Numbered from the stretch's first letter, positions 8,964-18,115 are shown. The stretch is DNA of 64,000 nt from an uncultured Gemmiger sp. (GCA_944388145.1 CALXHQ010000024.1:117067-181066), one strand, 5' to 3'. Notes: a model not told the origin generated them from the sequence alone. Program-made: numbers and translations.

Positions 8964-10037
8964 GTGCCGTTGTCTCGGTTAAAACATATGAAAAAAACGA
9001 CCAGAAGCAACCTGATTACTTTCGCCATAGTGATTGTGTTTTACCTGGTCGTGCAGATCCTTTCCGGCGCGGGGGTAACCAGCCGTTCCTTTGAAGGTCA
9101 GTTGGTGCCAATTTGTGCCTACGTTATGCTGGCCATCTCGCTGAACCTGACAGTTGGCTTTTTGGGGGAGTTGAGCCTGGGCCATGCCGGATTTATGAGC
9201 GTGGGCGCTTTTTCGGGTGTGCTGCTGTGGACGGTGCTGGGAGATTCCGTTCCGGTCTACGTGGCGCTGCCTCTGGCCTTTATTGTCGGCGGCGTTGTGG
9301 CGGGCATCTTTGGCGTAATCGTCGGCGTTCCTGTACTGCGTCTGTCCGGTGACTATCTGGCCATTGTCACGCTGGCTTTCGGAGAGATCATTAAGAATAT
9401 CATCAACGCCTGTTATTTGGGGATTGATGAAAACGGCCTTCATTTTTCCATGACAGATGCCACCTCTCTTGGCATGGAGCCGGACGGCAAGATGCTGATC
9501 AACGGTGCCATGGGCATTACAGGCATCCAAAAGGCATCCACCTTCACCATCGGCATTGTGCTGGTACTGATTACACTGATTGTGATTCTCAACATGATCA
9601 ATTCCCGCACCGGCCGCGCCGTCATGGCCATCCGCGACAATGAGATTGCTGCGCAGAGCGTAGGCATCAACCTGACTCGCTACAAGCTGACCGCTTTTGT
9701 GATGTCTGCGGTGTTTGCCGGGTTTGCCGGCGTGCTGTACGGCCTGAACTATTCCTCGCTGGTGGCCAGCCGGTTTGACTACAACACCTCCATCCAGATC
9801 CTGGTGTTTGTGGTCCTGGGCGGCATTGGCAGCATCCGCGGTTCCATTATCGCGGCTGCCCTGCTGACAGTCCTGCCCGAGGTGCTGCGTGGATTGCAGG
9901 ATTACCGCATGCTGATCTATGCTATCGTTCTGATTGTCGTGATGATTTTTAATCAGAGCCCACAGATTGTTGCCTGGCGCAAGCGGATTGTCGCGCGGTT
10001 TACCGGCAAGAAAGATGAAAAGAAGGGGGTGGCCTGA
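8964..10037 (+). CDS. livM: branched-chain amino acid ABC transporter permease LivM
   Basis: 357 aa from the GTG at 8964, which has AGGTGA 5 bases upstream; the GTG at 8955 overlaps that site, and an ATG at 8988 is also possible. Many hydrophobic segments and the LivM blocks LSLGHAGFMSVGA (near residue 70) and VMAIRDNEIAAQSVGIN (near 215, the loop contacting the ATPases). The start is 10 bases after the livH stop and the stop is one base before livG, indicating one translationally coupled operon. Confidence 0.93.
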   Translation: MPLSRLKHMKKTTRSNLITFAIVIVFYLVVQILSGAGVTSRSFEGQLVPICAYVMLAISLNLTVGFLGELSLGHAGFMSVGAFSGVLLWTVLGDSVPVYVALPLAFIVGGVVAGIFGVIVGVPVLRLSGDYLAIVTLAFGEIIKNIINACYLGIDENGLHFSMTDATSLGMEPDGKMLINGAMGITGIQKASTFTIGIVLVLITLIVILNMINSRTGRAVMAIRDNEIAAQSVGINLTRYKLTAFVMSAVFAGFAGVLYGLNYSSLVASRFDYNTSIQILVFVVLGGIGSIRGSIIAAALLTVLPEVLRGLQDYRMLIYAIVLIVVMIFNQSPQIVAWRKRIVARFTGKKDEKKGVA

Positions 10038-10038
10038 G

Positions 10039-10800
10039 ATGTCGCTATTGGAAGTCAGTAACCTGGGCATTGCTTTTGGCGGCCTGCAGGCTGTCTCCAA
10101 GTTGGATATGACCATCGAAAAGGGGCACCTTTACGGTCTGATTGGGCCCAACGGTGCGGGCAAAACCACGGTATTCAACATGCTCACCGGTGTCTACCGC
10201 CCGACCGAAGGCAACATTATCCTGGATGGAAAGGATATCACCGGCAAAAGCCCGGAGGCCATCTCCAAAGCGGGGATCGCCCGAACCTTCCAGAATATCC
10301 GCCTGTTCAACGAGATGAGTGTTTTGGATAACGTTAAGGTCGGTATGCACAACCAGATTCAGTATGGACTGTGGACCGGAATTCTGCGGCTGCCGGCCTA
10401 TCGGGAGAAAGAGCACGAAATGAACCGCCGGGCACATTCTCTGCTGAAAATCTTTGATCTGGATGGCGAGGCGGAACTGAAGGCTTCCCAGCTGCCCTAC
10501 GGCAAGCAGCGGAAATTGGAGATTGCCCGTGCACTGGCCACCAACCCAAAGCTGCTTCTTTTGGATGAGCCTGCCGCTGGCATGAACCCTAATGAGACGG
10601 AAGAACTGATGCAGACAGTGCGCAGTGTGCGTGATCAGTTCGGCATTGCCATCCTGTTGATTGAACATGACATGAACTTTGTTATGGGGATCTGTGAGGA
10701 AATCACAGTGCTGGACTATGGCCGTATGATTGCCCACGGCGATGGCAAAGCAATCCGCAACAATCCCAAGGTTATTGCGGCATATCTGGGAGGTGACTGA
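10039..10800 (+). CDS. livG: branched-chain amino acid ABC transporter ATPase LivG
   Basis: 253 aa ABC ATPase. Walker A GPNGAGKTT near residue 36, signature LPYGKQRKLEIARAL (the family's degenerate form of LSGGQ) near 152, Walker B LLLLDEPAAGMNP near 172, and the H-loop IEHDMNFVM. The ATG at 10039 lies one base past the livM stop. It powers import together with LivF. Confidence 0.94.
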   Translation: MSLLEVSNLGIAFGGLQAVSKLDMTIEKGHLYGLIGPNGAGKTTVFNMLTGVYRPTEGNIILDGKDITGKSPEAISKAGIARTFQNIRLFNEMSVLDNVKVGMHNQIQYGLWTGILRLPAYREKEHEMNRRAHSLLKIFDLDGEAELKASQLPYGKQRKLEIARALATNPKLLLLDEPAAGMNPNETEELMQTVRSVRDQFGIAILLIEHDMNFVMGICEEITVLDYGRMIAHGDGKAIRNNPKVIAAYLGGD

Positions 10801-10802
10801 CG

Positions 10803-11519
10803 ATGGGGGAGATGCTTTCTGTCAAAAACATCAATGTTTTTTATGGTTCCATCCATGCCATTCGGGATGTCTCTTTCCATGTGGATGAGGGGGAGATTGT
10901 TACCCTGATCGGTGCGAACGGCGCCGGCAAAACCACCACCATGCATGCCATCTCCGGCTTGCTGAAGGTTCGCAGCGGTGAGATTACTTACTGCGGTGAG
11001 CTGATCAGCAAGATGGAAGCCCACAAGATCATCCGTTTGGGCCTGGCTCAAGTGCCGGAGGGACGGCGTGTGTTCAGTGGGCTGACGGTTCAGCAAAATT
11101 TGATGTTGGGGGCTTACACCCGCCGCGACGGCAAAGAAGCCATCCAAAACGACTTTGACATGGTGTATGATCTGTTGCCGCGCCTGAAAGAACGGCGCAG
11201 TCAGCCGGCCGGCACTCTGTCCGGCGGTGAACAGCAGATGCTGGCCATTGGACGCGCACTGATGTGCCGCCCCAAGATGCTGCTGCTGGATGAGCCTTCC
11301 ATGGGGTTATCGCCGCTGTTGGTGAAAGAAATCTTCAAGATTATCCGCGATGTCAACCGTCAGGGCGTGACGGTGCTGCTGGTGGAACAGAATGCCAAGA
11401 TGGCACTGGAAATTGCCAATCGCGCCTATGTGTTGGAGACTGGTACCATCAAGATGGAAGGCGAAGCCCACGAGCTTGCCAACAACATTGAGGTCCGCAA
11501 GGCGTATCTTGGCTGCTGA
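10803..11519 (+). CDS. livF: branched-chain amino acid ABC transporter ATPase LivF
   Basis: 238 aa ABC ATPase, the usual LivF size. Walker A GANGAGKTT (near residue 38), signature LSGGEQQMLAIGRAL (near 138), Walker B LLLDEPSMGLSP, H-loop VEQNAKMAL. GGAGGTGA lies 6 bases upstream of the ATG, overlapping the end of livG. Last gene of the liv operon, followed by a strong terminator. Confidence 0.94.
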   Translation: MGEMLSVKNINVFYGSIHAIRDVSFHVDEGEIVTLIGANGAGKTTTMHAISGLLKVRSGEITYCGELISKMEAHKIIRLGLAQVPEGRRVFSGLTVQQNLMLGAYTRRDGKEAIQNDFDMVYDLLPRLKERRSQPAGTLSGGEQQMLAIGRALMCRPKMLLLDEPSMGLSPLLVKEIFKIIRDVNRQGVTVLLVEQNAKMALEIANRAYVLETGTIKMEGEAHELANNIEVRKAYLGC

Positions 11520-11534
11520 AAAGCGAAACAATCC

Positions 11535-11572
11535 CGCACAGGGGGCCTGCAAGGCTCTCTGTGCGTTTTTTG
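11535..11572 (+). terminator. intrinsic terminator of the liv operon
   Basis: 13-bp stem (CGCACA plus GGGGGCC paired with GGCTCTC plus TGTGCG), loop TGCAA, then T6. It starts 15 bases after the livF stop. Confidence 0.9.
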
Positions 11573-11617
11573 TTGCCAACTTATCTTGATGTTATTAGAT
11601 AATCATAAAATAAAATA

Positions 11618-11647
11618 TTGACAATATAATTCGATAATTGCTATAAT
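11618..11647 (+). promoter_or_regulatory. promoter of the DUF2087 regulator operon
   Basis: Perfect TTGACA (11618-11623) and TATAAT (11642-11647) with an 18-base spacer, in an AT-rich tract with short TTAT/ATAA repeats that could be operator sites for the ArsR-type product (autoregulation is inference). Confidence 0.8.
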
Positions 11648-11701
11648 ACATTCGGCGCCACACACTTTCAAAACTTTTTACGCAAAAGGGAGTGACTGAC
11701 A

Positions 11702-12073
11702 ATGCAATCAAACTGGCAGAGATTCCATTCTGAATTGATTCAAAAGCGGAGCTCTGCGGTAGCCCATGCGAGGGCCCTGCAGGCGGAGCAGCGCGGCGAT
11801 GAGGCGGTTTTTGAGCAGATCCGCAGCAACGTATACGGGATTTTCACGTCCGTTCTGGAAGCAGCCGACAGTCAATATGGTGAGGATGTCGGTGAAATGC
11901 AGCGATTTTTCCTGCAAAAACTGACTGATATCTCCGCGGAATGGAAAACGGCTGCCGAAAAGGCGGCCGCGCACGGGGACGAACAGGCAGTATTTGTGGA
12001 AGAACTAAAGCTTCGCGCCGCGGATGAAATCCGTACGGGTGCGGCGCAGGTCGTGGAAGGAGGGCAGCTATGA
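11702..12073 (+). CDS. uncharacterised small protein, partner of ArsR/DUF2087 gene
   Basis: 123 aa, strongly helical and charged (many E, A, K, Q), without Cys, signal peptide or membrane segment; I do not recognise a named domain. It begins MQSNWQRFHSELIQKR, with a ribosome site in AAAGGGAGTG upstream. Its stop overlaps the start of the ArsR/DUF2087 gene by 4 bases (ATGA), so the two are translationally coupled and likely functionally linked, perhaps as regulator and small interacting protein. The function is unknown. Confidence 0.75.
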   Translation: MQSNWQRFHSELIQKRSSAVAHARALQAEQRGDEAVFEQIRSNVYGIFTSVLEAADSQYGEDVGEMQRFFLQKLTDISAEWKTAAEKAAAHGDEQAVFVEELKLRAADEIRTGAAQVVEGGQL

Positions 12074-12624
12074 CCGACCAGGGGGCAGTACAGCTGTTCA
12101 AATGCCTGTCAGACCAGTCCCGGCTGCAGATCCTGAAATCCTTGGCGATCGAGGATATGGATGTGGAGCGGTTGGCCGACCGCTTGGGCTTGACGGCGCC
12201 TACCGTTTCATTTCATCTGAAAAAGCTGTCAGAGGCAAATGCTGTGACCTCGCGCAGAGAGCAGTACTACACAATCTATTCGCTGCGCAGGGAAGTGTTT
12301 GAGTTCCGAATTCTAGATCTGCTGGAACAGCGGACAGCGGAGACTGACCGGCAGCAGGAACGGGATGATGCATATCGGGAACAGACGCTGAAAAGTTTTT
12401 TCTCATATGGCAAACTGAAATCCATCCCGGTGCGCCGCAAAAAATTGCGAATTGTGCTGGAAAAGTTGGCGGAAGCGTTTGAATTTGACCGCCGGTATAC
12501 CGAGAAGGAAGTCAATCTGATCTTGGCGGAATACCACGATGATTTTTGTACGCTTCGGCGCGGACTGGTGGATGAGGGCCTGCTGGCGCGTGACCAGACA
12601 GGCTACTGGCGGGTGCGGCAATAA
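12070..12624 (+). CDS. ArsR-family HTH regulator with C-terminal DUF2087 domain
   Basis: 184 aa. Residues about 1-80 form an ArsR-type winged helix (FKCLSDQSRLQILKSL; recognition helix LTAPTVSFHLKKLSEA; wing REQYYTIYSLR). Residues about 105-184 match DUF2087 (KLKSIPVRRKKLRIVLEKL ... EKEVNLILAEYHDD ... RRGLVDEGLLAR). No cysteine metal site is visible, so metal sensing is not supported. It is coupled to the small gene before it, behind a consensus promoter and before a bidirectional terminator. Probable local transcriptional repressor; its targets are unknown. Confidence 0.87.
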   Translation: MTDQGAVQLFKCLSDQSRLQILKSLAIEDMDVERLADRLGLTAPTVSFHLKKLSEANAVTSRREQYYTIYSLRREVFEFRILDLLEQRTAETDRQQERDDAYREQTLKSFFSYGKLKSIPVRRKKLRIVLEKLAEAFEFDRRYTEKEVNLILAEYHDDFCTLRRGLVDEGLLARDQTGYWRVRQ

Positions 12625-12649
12625 AAGCCGTTCCGCCACGCTGCAAAAA

Positions 12650-12707
12650 AACGGCCAGGCAGGCTGACCCCATTGCGGGGACGGGCCTTCCTGGCTTGCT
12701 GATTTTT
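12650..12707 (+). terminator. bidirectional terminator between convergent genes
   Basis: Stem GCCAGG (12654-12659)/CCTGGC (12690-12695) continued by AGGC/GGCC-T and an inner CCCC/GGGG, with T6 on the plus side and A7 before the stem, which serves as T7 on the minus strand. It serves the DUF2087 gene (+) and the DUF4364 gene (-). Confidence 0.88.
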
Positions 12708-12722
12708 TGCCATTTGCGCCTT

Positions 12723-13292
12723 TTACAGAACAGCTTCCGGCGGTGTGCTTTTTGGATCCGGTTGGGTCAGCAGATTGAGCAATTGGGAGTATACTTCACT
12801 TCCTTGGGCAATAAAGCGGTTTTTCACCATCTCTGCAGTCAAGCGGTTGGGCATGTCAAGCTGCAATTGAAAGCTTTCCCGACCCATATCCTCGATGGTG
12901 CAAATCACACGGTATTCGTTGCCCTTCTTTTCAATGCGTGCTTTGTTCTGCGCAGCCTTGTGCACCCAACTTTGGATACGGATCACGGCGCGGATAGCGC
13001 TTTCCCGCACACTGCGGGGCAGATCGTCGCTGAGTGTCTTGGCCACGACAGAACCTTTGTCTGTAATTACAAATCCCTTGTCGGTGGCCTCAATAAACTG
13101 CTGTTCCTGCAATTCATTGAGAGCGTCCACAAATTCAAAATAATTGACAAGCTGCTCCTCCAGCAGTGCACCCTGCATGGCATCGCGTGTAAGGGGCTGA
13201 GCCCATTTGACCAGATAGCACAGCAGAATACGGATTTCTGTTTCGTTTGTAAGGCCGCCGGGCTTGACGCCGGCGGTAAAGGCTTCTGCCAT
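12723..13292 (-). CDS. DUF4364 family protein
   Basis: 189 aa from the ATG at 13292 (GGGAGG with 7-base spacing). The N-terminal half resembles a winged helix: NETEIRILLCYLV, LLEEQLVNYFEFVDALNELQ, FIEATDKGFVITDKG. The rest matches the DUF4364 family that is common in Clostridia. It is probably a DNA-binding regulator, but no targets are known. It has its own consensus promoter in the 107-base gap after the S1 gene. Confidence 0.85.
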   Translation of the reverse strand: MAEAFTAGVKPGGLTNETEIRILLCYLVKWAQPLTRDAMQGALLEEQLVNYFEFVDALNELQEQQFIEATDKGFVITDKGSVVAKTLSDDLPRSVRESAIRAVIRIQSWVHKAAQNKARIEKKGNEYRVICTIEDMGRESFQLQLDMPNRLTAEMVKNRFIAQGSEVYSQLLNLLTQPDPKSTPPEAVL

Positions 13293-13328
13293 AACGATCC
13301 CTCCCCGCGATTGACCTATTTGATATAT

Positions 13329-13357
13329 ATTATACAGAATGCCGCAGGAAGTTACAA
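13329..13357 (-). promoter_or_regulatory. promoter of the DUF4364 gene
   Basis: Minus strand: TTGTAA (13352-13357), 17-base spacer, TATAAT (13329-13334). Confidence 0.75.
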
Positions 13358-13399
13358 GGTTTCCGCACGTCGTGAGGACGGATGTTGGAATTTGGCACC

Positions 13400-14305
13400 T
13401 CAAAACACCGTCTCGATCTGTTTCCGACTTTGCGGGGTGGAGTAAGTCCAATGTTTCAATCGTCCCTTTGTCACAAAATAGTGGGGTTCGAACCGAAGCG
13501 ATTGTCCCAGATTTTTGTTGACCACAACCAGTTTGATTTTCATCTTGTCGGGAAGGATGCTTTTAATGTATACACTTACTGCCTGGCCGGACCGCAGTGT
13601 GCCATCCGGTTCAGCAAGACCGGCTAAGTTTGGCGCAATCTCAATAAAGACACCGTAATCCTCCACACTGCGCACAATGCCAACCACCGTTTCGCCGGCG
13701 GCAAAGCACGAAGCGTTTTCGCTCCAGGTGCCAAGCAATTCCCGCAAGGTCAGAACGATGCGCCCCTGTGCATCCCTGGTCTTGATGGCGCAAAGCAGCT
13801 GCTGCCCCACTGAGACCCGGTCCGCCGGGGTGGAGATCCGTGACACAGACAGGCAGTCGATGGGCAGCAGTGCTGAGATGCCGCAGCCGATATCACAGAA
13901 TGCACCGAAATTTTCAATGTGTGTGACTGTACAGGGAATCACACTGCCCGCCTCCAACTGGTCCAGGTACTCAGTCCGACAGGCACGCTGGGCCGCTGCA
14001 CGTGAAAGCAGATAGACTGTTTCGCCATCCTCAACGGCGGTGCCTGTAATCACAAAACATGTGGGGCGGCCCACCCGGGTCAGCACGGCGATCTCTTTGA
14101 TTGGCTCTCCGTGGGGGGTGTCCAAACATTCTGCAAAGGGCATATACCCACGGCGTCCACACAGCTCAAACCGCAGGCGGTGGCTGGTATCAAAAGCAAG
14201 CGCCGTACTTTGCAGCACCTCACCGGTAGCGATACAGCGCTCCAATTCCTCACGACGCAGATGGTTGGCATTTCGGCAAAGGCCTTCAGCACGAAATTCT
14301 AACAT
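13400..14305 (-). CDS. S1 RNA-binding domain protein (RpsA-like)
   Basis: 301 aa from the ATG at 14305 (AGAGGA 6 bases upstream). Two S1 beta-barrel domains are recognisable: residues about 125-195 (GSVIPCTVTHIENFGAFCDI) and about 205-270 (GETVVGIVRSVEDYGVFIEI). The N-terminal 110 residues are family-specific. With only two S1 repeats it is not a full ribosomal protein S1; related short S1 proteins bind mRNA or assist translation. It is transcribed divergently from the DUF951-prfA operon. The exact role is unknown. Confidence 0.85.
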   Translation of the reverse strand: MLEFRAEGLCRNANHLRREELERCIATGEVLQSTALAFDTSHRLRFELCGRRGYMPFAECLDTPHGEPIKEIAVLTRVGRPTCFVITGTAVEDGETVYLLSRAAAQRACRTEYLDQLEAGSVIPCTVTHIENFGAFCDIGCGISALLPIDCLSVSRISTPADRVSVGQQLLCAIKTRDAQGRIVLTLRELLGTWSENASCFAAGETVVGIVRSVEDYGVFIEIAPNLAGLAEPDGTLRSGQAVSVYIKSILPDKMKIKLVVVNKNLGQSLRFEPHYFVTKGRLKHWTYSTPQSRKQIETVF

Positions 14306-14404
14306 TTCAGATCCTCTTTTCTTGTGAAATAGCAGGGCAGGCATGCCTGCCCGAAGGTGAACCATTCCGTTTACCTACCTGTATGCAAAATTCGGGCTGA
14401 ATAT

Positions 14405-14433
14405 TTGCAAAAATGCAGGCCAGGTAATATAAT
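14405..14433 (+). promoter_or_regulatory. promoter of the DUF951-prfA operon
   Basis: TTGCAA (14405-14410), 17-base spacer, TATAAT (14428-14433), 43 bases before the DUF951 start. Confidence 0.75.
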
Positions 14434-14476
14434 ATATCCGTATGCTGTCAATCAGCAGGAAAGGTGGACTCAGCCA

Positions 14477-14716
14477 ATGGATGTACAGGTTGGCGATGTG
14501 ATCCAGACCAAAAAGCAGCATCCCTGCGGGGCAAACCGCTTTGACGTGCTGCGGGTGGGGATGGACTTTAAGATTCGTTGCCAGGGCTGCGGCCGCGAGA
14601 TTATGCTGCCGCGGGTCAAGATCGAGAAAAATATCAGGAAGATCCTGCGCGGCGATGTGGTTGTCCCCCTAACGCCGAGAAATGCCTCCACGACAGGAAA
14701 TACGTCCCATGTTTGA
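14477..14716 (+). CDS. DUF951 domain protein
   Basis: 79 aa, start [18 protein letters not shown], typical of the DUF951 family (about 65-80 aa). Cysteines in HPCG and CQGCGRE suggest a small zinc ribbon-like fold. GGTGG lies about 9 bases upstream. The stop overlaps the prfA start by 8 bases. Function unknown; its link with prfA suggests a translation-related role (inference). Confidence 0.85.
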   Translation: MDVQVGDVIQTKKQHPCGANRFDVLRVGMDFKIRCQGCGREIMLPRVKIEKNIRKILRGDVVVPLTPRNASTTGNTSHV

Positions 14717-15788
14717 GGAACTGCATGATGTTGAGCGCCGCTATGAGGAACTGACCCATAGGATGTCGGAACCGAACGCGGCACAGGACCCTGGTGCATA
14801 TGCCAAGCTAATGCGGGAGTATAAGGAACTCAGCCCGTTGGTGGAAGCCTACCGCGGGTATTGCCGTGTCTGTGGTGAAGAGCAGGAACTGCATGGAGCC
14901 CTGCAGATGGATGGGGATTCTGAGTTCAAAGATATGGTACAGCAGGAGCTTTGCGAAAACGCACGAAATAAAACCAAACTGGAAGCGAAACTTCGCCGCC
15001 TGCTTCTTCCGCATGATGCCGACGATGACAAAAGTGTGATTTTGGAAATCCGCGCCGGTGCCGGCGGTGAGGAAGCCGCATTGTTTGCCCATACGCTGTG
15101 GCGGATGTATACCATGTATGCTGCCAGACAGGGCTGGTCCACCAGTCCGATCAGCCTAAACGAAACCGAGCTTGGCGGCGTCAAGGAACTTATCCTGAAT
15201 GTGGAGGGGACCGGCGCCTTCAGCAAACTGAAGTTTGAAAGTGGTGTGCATCGGGTTCAGCGCGTTCCGGAAACCGAAACCCAGGGTCGCATTCACACCT
15301 CCACCGCCACAGTTGCCGTAATGCCGGAAGCCGAGGAGATAGAACTGTCCATTGACCCGAAAGACCTTCGGATTGATACCTTTCGGGCGTCCGGTGCCGG
15401 TGGTCAGCATATCAACAAGACATCCAGCGCCATCCGGGTCACCCATCTGCCCACCGGCATGGTGGTGGAATGTCAGGACCAGCGCAGCCAGAGAGAAAAT
15501 CGCGAGCAGGCGCTGAAGGTCCTGCGCAGCCGCCTGCTGCAGCAAAAGCAGGAACAGGCAGATGCGGAATATAATGCCCGCCGCCACAGCCAGGTGGGAA
15601 CCGGCGACCGCAGTGAGCGCATCCGCACCTACAATTTTCCGCAGGGGCGCGTGACGGATCATCGCATCGGCCTGACCCTCTACAAACTGGACGATGTGCT
15701 TGACGGAAATCTGGATCTGCTTGTGGAACCGCTGACCTTGGCGGATCAGGAAGAACGCCTGCGTCAGAGAGAAGACGGCGTATCCTGA
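14709..15788 (+). CDS. prfA: peptide chain release factor 1
   Basis: 359 aa, normal RF1 length. It recognises UAA/UAG in the ribosomal A site and triggers peptide release. The GGQ motif is in GAGGQHINK (near residue 230), and the codon-recognition block is [18 protein letters not shown], where P-x-T fits RF1 and not the SPF of RF2. The start ATG at 14709 overlaps the DUF951 stop; an earlier ATG at 14682 lies deep in DUF951 and lacks the family start. The methyltransferase gene prmC, often the next gene, is absent from this position. Confidence 0.96.
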   Translation: MFEELHDVERRYEELTHRMSEPNAAQDPGAYAKLMREYKELSPLVEAYRGYCRVCGEEQELHGALQMDGDSEFKDMVQQELCENARNKTKLEAKLRRLLLPHDADDDKSVILEIRAGAGGEEAALFAHTLWRMYTMYAARQGWSTSPISLNETELGGVKELILNVEGTGAFSKLKFESGVHRVQRVPETETQGRIHTSTATVAVMPEAEEIELSIDPKDLRIDTFRASGAGGQHINKTSSAIRVTHLPTGMVVECQDQRSQRENREQALKVLRSRLLQQKQEQADAEYNARRHSQVGTGDRSERIRTYNFPQGRVTDHRIGLTLYKLDDVLDGNLDLLVEPLTLADQEERLRQREDGVS

Positions 15789-15871
15789 CAGAATCACACT
15801 TTGATTCCTGCTATACTTGCTTTTGCAGGAGCTGCCATATATTAGAAACATAAAAAGGAAGCCAGTATCCT

Positions 15872-16891
15872 ATGGAAACCAAAATATTGCCAGTCAATGA
15901 GGAAAGCCTTGCGCTGGCCGCCGATCTGTTGCGGCGTGGCGAGTTGGTGGCTTTGCCCACAGAGACGGTTTATGGTATTGCCGCTGATGCACGCAACGGT
16001 GAAGCGGTCAAAAAAATTTTCGAAGCCAAGGGCCGGCCACAGGACAATCCTCTGATTGTTCATATCTACGGCATGGACATGCTGCCGGGCATTGTGTCCG
16101 TTGTACCCGAACGGGCCAAAAAGCTGGCCGCTGCGTTCTGGCCCGGACCGCTGACTATGGTTATGCCGCGGGGACCGGAAGTATCCAGTGTTACCTGTGC
16201 GGGTTTGAACACCGTGGGGGTTCGGATGCCTTCCCACCCGGTGGTACAAGCGGTCATCAAAAAATCCGGCATAGCATTTGCTGCCCCCTCTGCCAACCTG
16301 TCCGGAAAGCCCAGCCCCACCAATGCGGCAGATACCTTCACCGACATGAACGGTCGCCTGCCTCTGATTCTGGATGGCGGCGAATGTACTTACGGGGTGG
16401 AATCGACTGTGGTTTCACTGATTGGAGAGCACCCGATGCTGCTGCGCCCCGGCTATGTGACCAAGGAGCAGATGGAGCAGGTGCTTGGGGAAGAAGTTCT
16501 GGTCTCACATGCGATTCTGGAAAAGTTGGCGGATGGCGAGGTCGCTCGGTCGCCCGGCATGAAATACAAGCATTACGCCCCCAAAGCAGAGGTAACCATC
16601 TTGCAGGGAAGCTTCGGCGCCTACCGAAAATATCTGGCCGCGCATGCCGAAGACGGTGTGTGGGGCCTCTGCTTTGACGGCGAGGCAGCCAAACTGCCGG
16701 TTCCCTGCATAGAATACGGCGCTCAGAATGATCCCGCTGCCCAGGCGCACCATCTGTTTGCAGCGCTGCGGGAATTGGATCGCTGCGGAGCCAAGGTAGT
16801 CTACGCCCGCAGCCCGGAGAAGGAGGGCGTCTCAATGGCAGTATACAATCGCCTGATCCGTGCGGCGGCCTTCCGGGTGGTGGAACTGTGA
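15872..16891 (+). CDS. tsaC: threonylcarbamoyl-AMP synthase (Sua5/YwlC type)
   Basis: 339 aa. It makes threonylcarbamoyl-adenylate from threonine, bicarbonate and ATP for the t6A37 modification of tRNAs. The YrdC domain fills residues about 10-205 (VALPTETVYGIAADA, KGRPQDNPLIVHI, PSANLSGKPSPT). The C-terminal Sua5 domain follows (RSPGMKYKHYAPKAEV onward), so this is the long form. It overlaps coaE by one base (TGATG). The partner TsaD function may involve the paralogue at 37270-38217 or a gene outside the window. Confidence 0.95.
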   Translation: METKILPVNEESLALAADLLRRGELVALPTETVYGIAADARNGEAVKKIFEAKGRPQDNPLIVHIYGMDMLPGIVSVVPERAKKLAAAFWPGPLTMVMPRGPEVSSVTCAGLNTVGVRMPSHPVVQAVIKKSGIAFAAPSANLSGKPSPTNAADTFTDMNGRLPLILDGGECTYGVESTVVSLIGEHPMLLRPGYVTKEQMEQVLGEEVLVSHAILEKLADGEVARSPGMKYKHYAPKAEVTILQGSFGAYRKYLAAHAEDGVWGLCFDGEAAKLPVPCIEYGAQNDPAAQAHHLFAALRELDRCGAKVVYARSPEKEGVSMAVYNRLIRAAAFRVVEL

Positions 16892-17535
16892 TGGTGGTTG
16901 GCCTGACGGGGCGTTCGGGCTGCGGCAAGTCCAGCGTCTCAGCCTTCTTGACCGGGCAGGGATATCCCTGCATTGATGCCGATTCCATTTCCCGCGAGAT
17001 TTTGCAGCCGGGTTCTCCCTGTTTGCCCCGCTTGCAAAAAACGTTTGGTTCTGATATTGTAGATAGCAACGGTGTTTTGAACCGGAGACTGCTGGCAGAC
17101 CGCGCCTTTGCCACGGCGGTGGGGACCCGGCAACTGACTGCCATCACGCACCCTGAGATTCTGACTAGGATCCGCGCCCGTGTGGCAAGGGCCCGTGCAA
17201 CGGGGGCGAAACTGTGCTTTGTGGACGGTGCCGTAATTGTGGGTACACCGTTTGAGGCAGAATGCGACCGTCTGGTGGTGGTAACCGCCCCCTATGCACA
17301 GAGCGTGGAACGTATCTGCCGGCGCGACGGCATCCGTCCGGAAATGGCCCGGCGCCGCTTGGATGCACAGACACCGGAGCAAACCTTGACAGAAGCGGCA
17401 GATTATATCATCTGTAACAACGGCACCCTGGCCGACCTGGAGCAACGGTGCAGAGCATTGCTGGATGCCCTGCGGAAGGAGGCACATGAGACCGACACAG
17501 TCTGCTTATCAGGAAAGGCAAAAGAAACGGAATAG
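16891..17535 (+). CDS. coaE: dephospho-CoA kinase
   Basis: 214 aa. It phosphorylates dephospho-CoA in the last step of CoA synthesis. The P-loop GRSGCGKSS is near residue 8, followed by the CoaE markers CIDADSISREI and the DGAVIVG lid region. It starts at the ATG overlapping the tsaC stop. Compared with standard CoaE the lid sequence is somewhat divergent (FVDGAVIVGTPFEAECDRLVVV in place of the usual PLLFE), but the overall fold order is intact. Confidence 0.88.
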   Translation: MVVGLTGRSGCGKSSVSAFLTGQGYPCIDADSISREILQPGSPCLPRLQKTFGSDIVDSNGVLNRRLLADRAFATAVGTRQLTAITHPEILTRIRARVARARATGAKLCFVDGAVIVGTPFEAECDRLVVVTAPYAQSVERICRRDGIRPEMARRRLDAQTPEQTLTEAADYIICNNGTLADLEQRCRALLDALRKEAHETDTVCLSGKAKETE

Positions 17536-18115
17536 ACCAGAACGCGTGCGCACTATATTGCTTCGTATTGCAGTCCTGTTGATGGCTTTGCTTGTGGCAG
17601 GCAGCGCGTTTGTCATTGCATTCCATGAGAAAATCGAAAAGATGGAATATCCCCGCAGGTACGAAGAGTATGTGCAATACTATGCGGATAAGTATGGCAT
17701 AGACAGCCGAATGCTCTACGCTGTTATTCGCACCGAGAGCAATTTTGATCCCAATGCGCGGTCCAGTGTGGATGCTCGCGGCTTGATGCAAATTACGGAG
17801 ATCACCTTTGACTGGATCAAGTCAAACATTGCCCCCACGGAGGAACTTACGTTCGAGGACCTCTATAATCCGGAAACCAACATTCGATTTGGCAGCTACT
17901 TTTTCAGTTATTGCCTGCGGCGCTATGACAATGATCTGGCTACCGCGGCGGCAGCCTATCACAGCGGCTGGGGCACGGTGGATGAACTGCTGTCCGACGC
18001 CAGATATACCGACAATGGCGAAACTCTGACGGAATTTCCATACCGGCAGATGTCGCGCTATGTCAGCAAAGTGACAAGTGCTTATGCACGTTATTGTGAG
18101 ATATACGACAGCTGA
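17486..18115 (+). CDS. lytic murein transglycosylase (SLT domain)
   Basis: 209 aa with one N-terminal membrane anchor (residues about 27-48) and an SLT domain (about 65-205). The catalytic Glu is in IRTESNFDPNA, followed by GLMQI and AYHSGWG (the AYNAG equivalent), all standard in the Slt70 family. It cleaves peptidoglycan glycan strands outside the cell. The ATG at 17486 follows AAGGAGG closely and overlaps coaE by 50 bases. The arrangement with coaE is common in Clostridia. Confidence 0.92.
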   Translation: MRPTQSAYQERQKKRNRPERVRTILLRIAVLLMALLVAGSAFVIAFHEKIEKMEYPRRYEEYVQYYADKYGIDSRMLYAVIRTESNFDPNARSSVDARGLMQITEITFDWIKSNIAPTEELTFEDLYNPETNIRFGSYFFSYCLRRYDNDLATAAAAYHSGWGTVDELLSDARYTDNGETLTEFPYRQMSRYVSKVTSAYARYCEIYDS

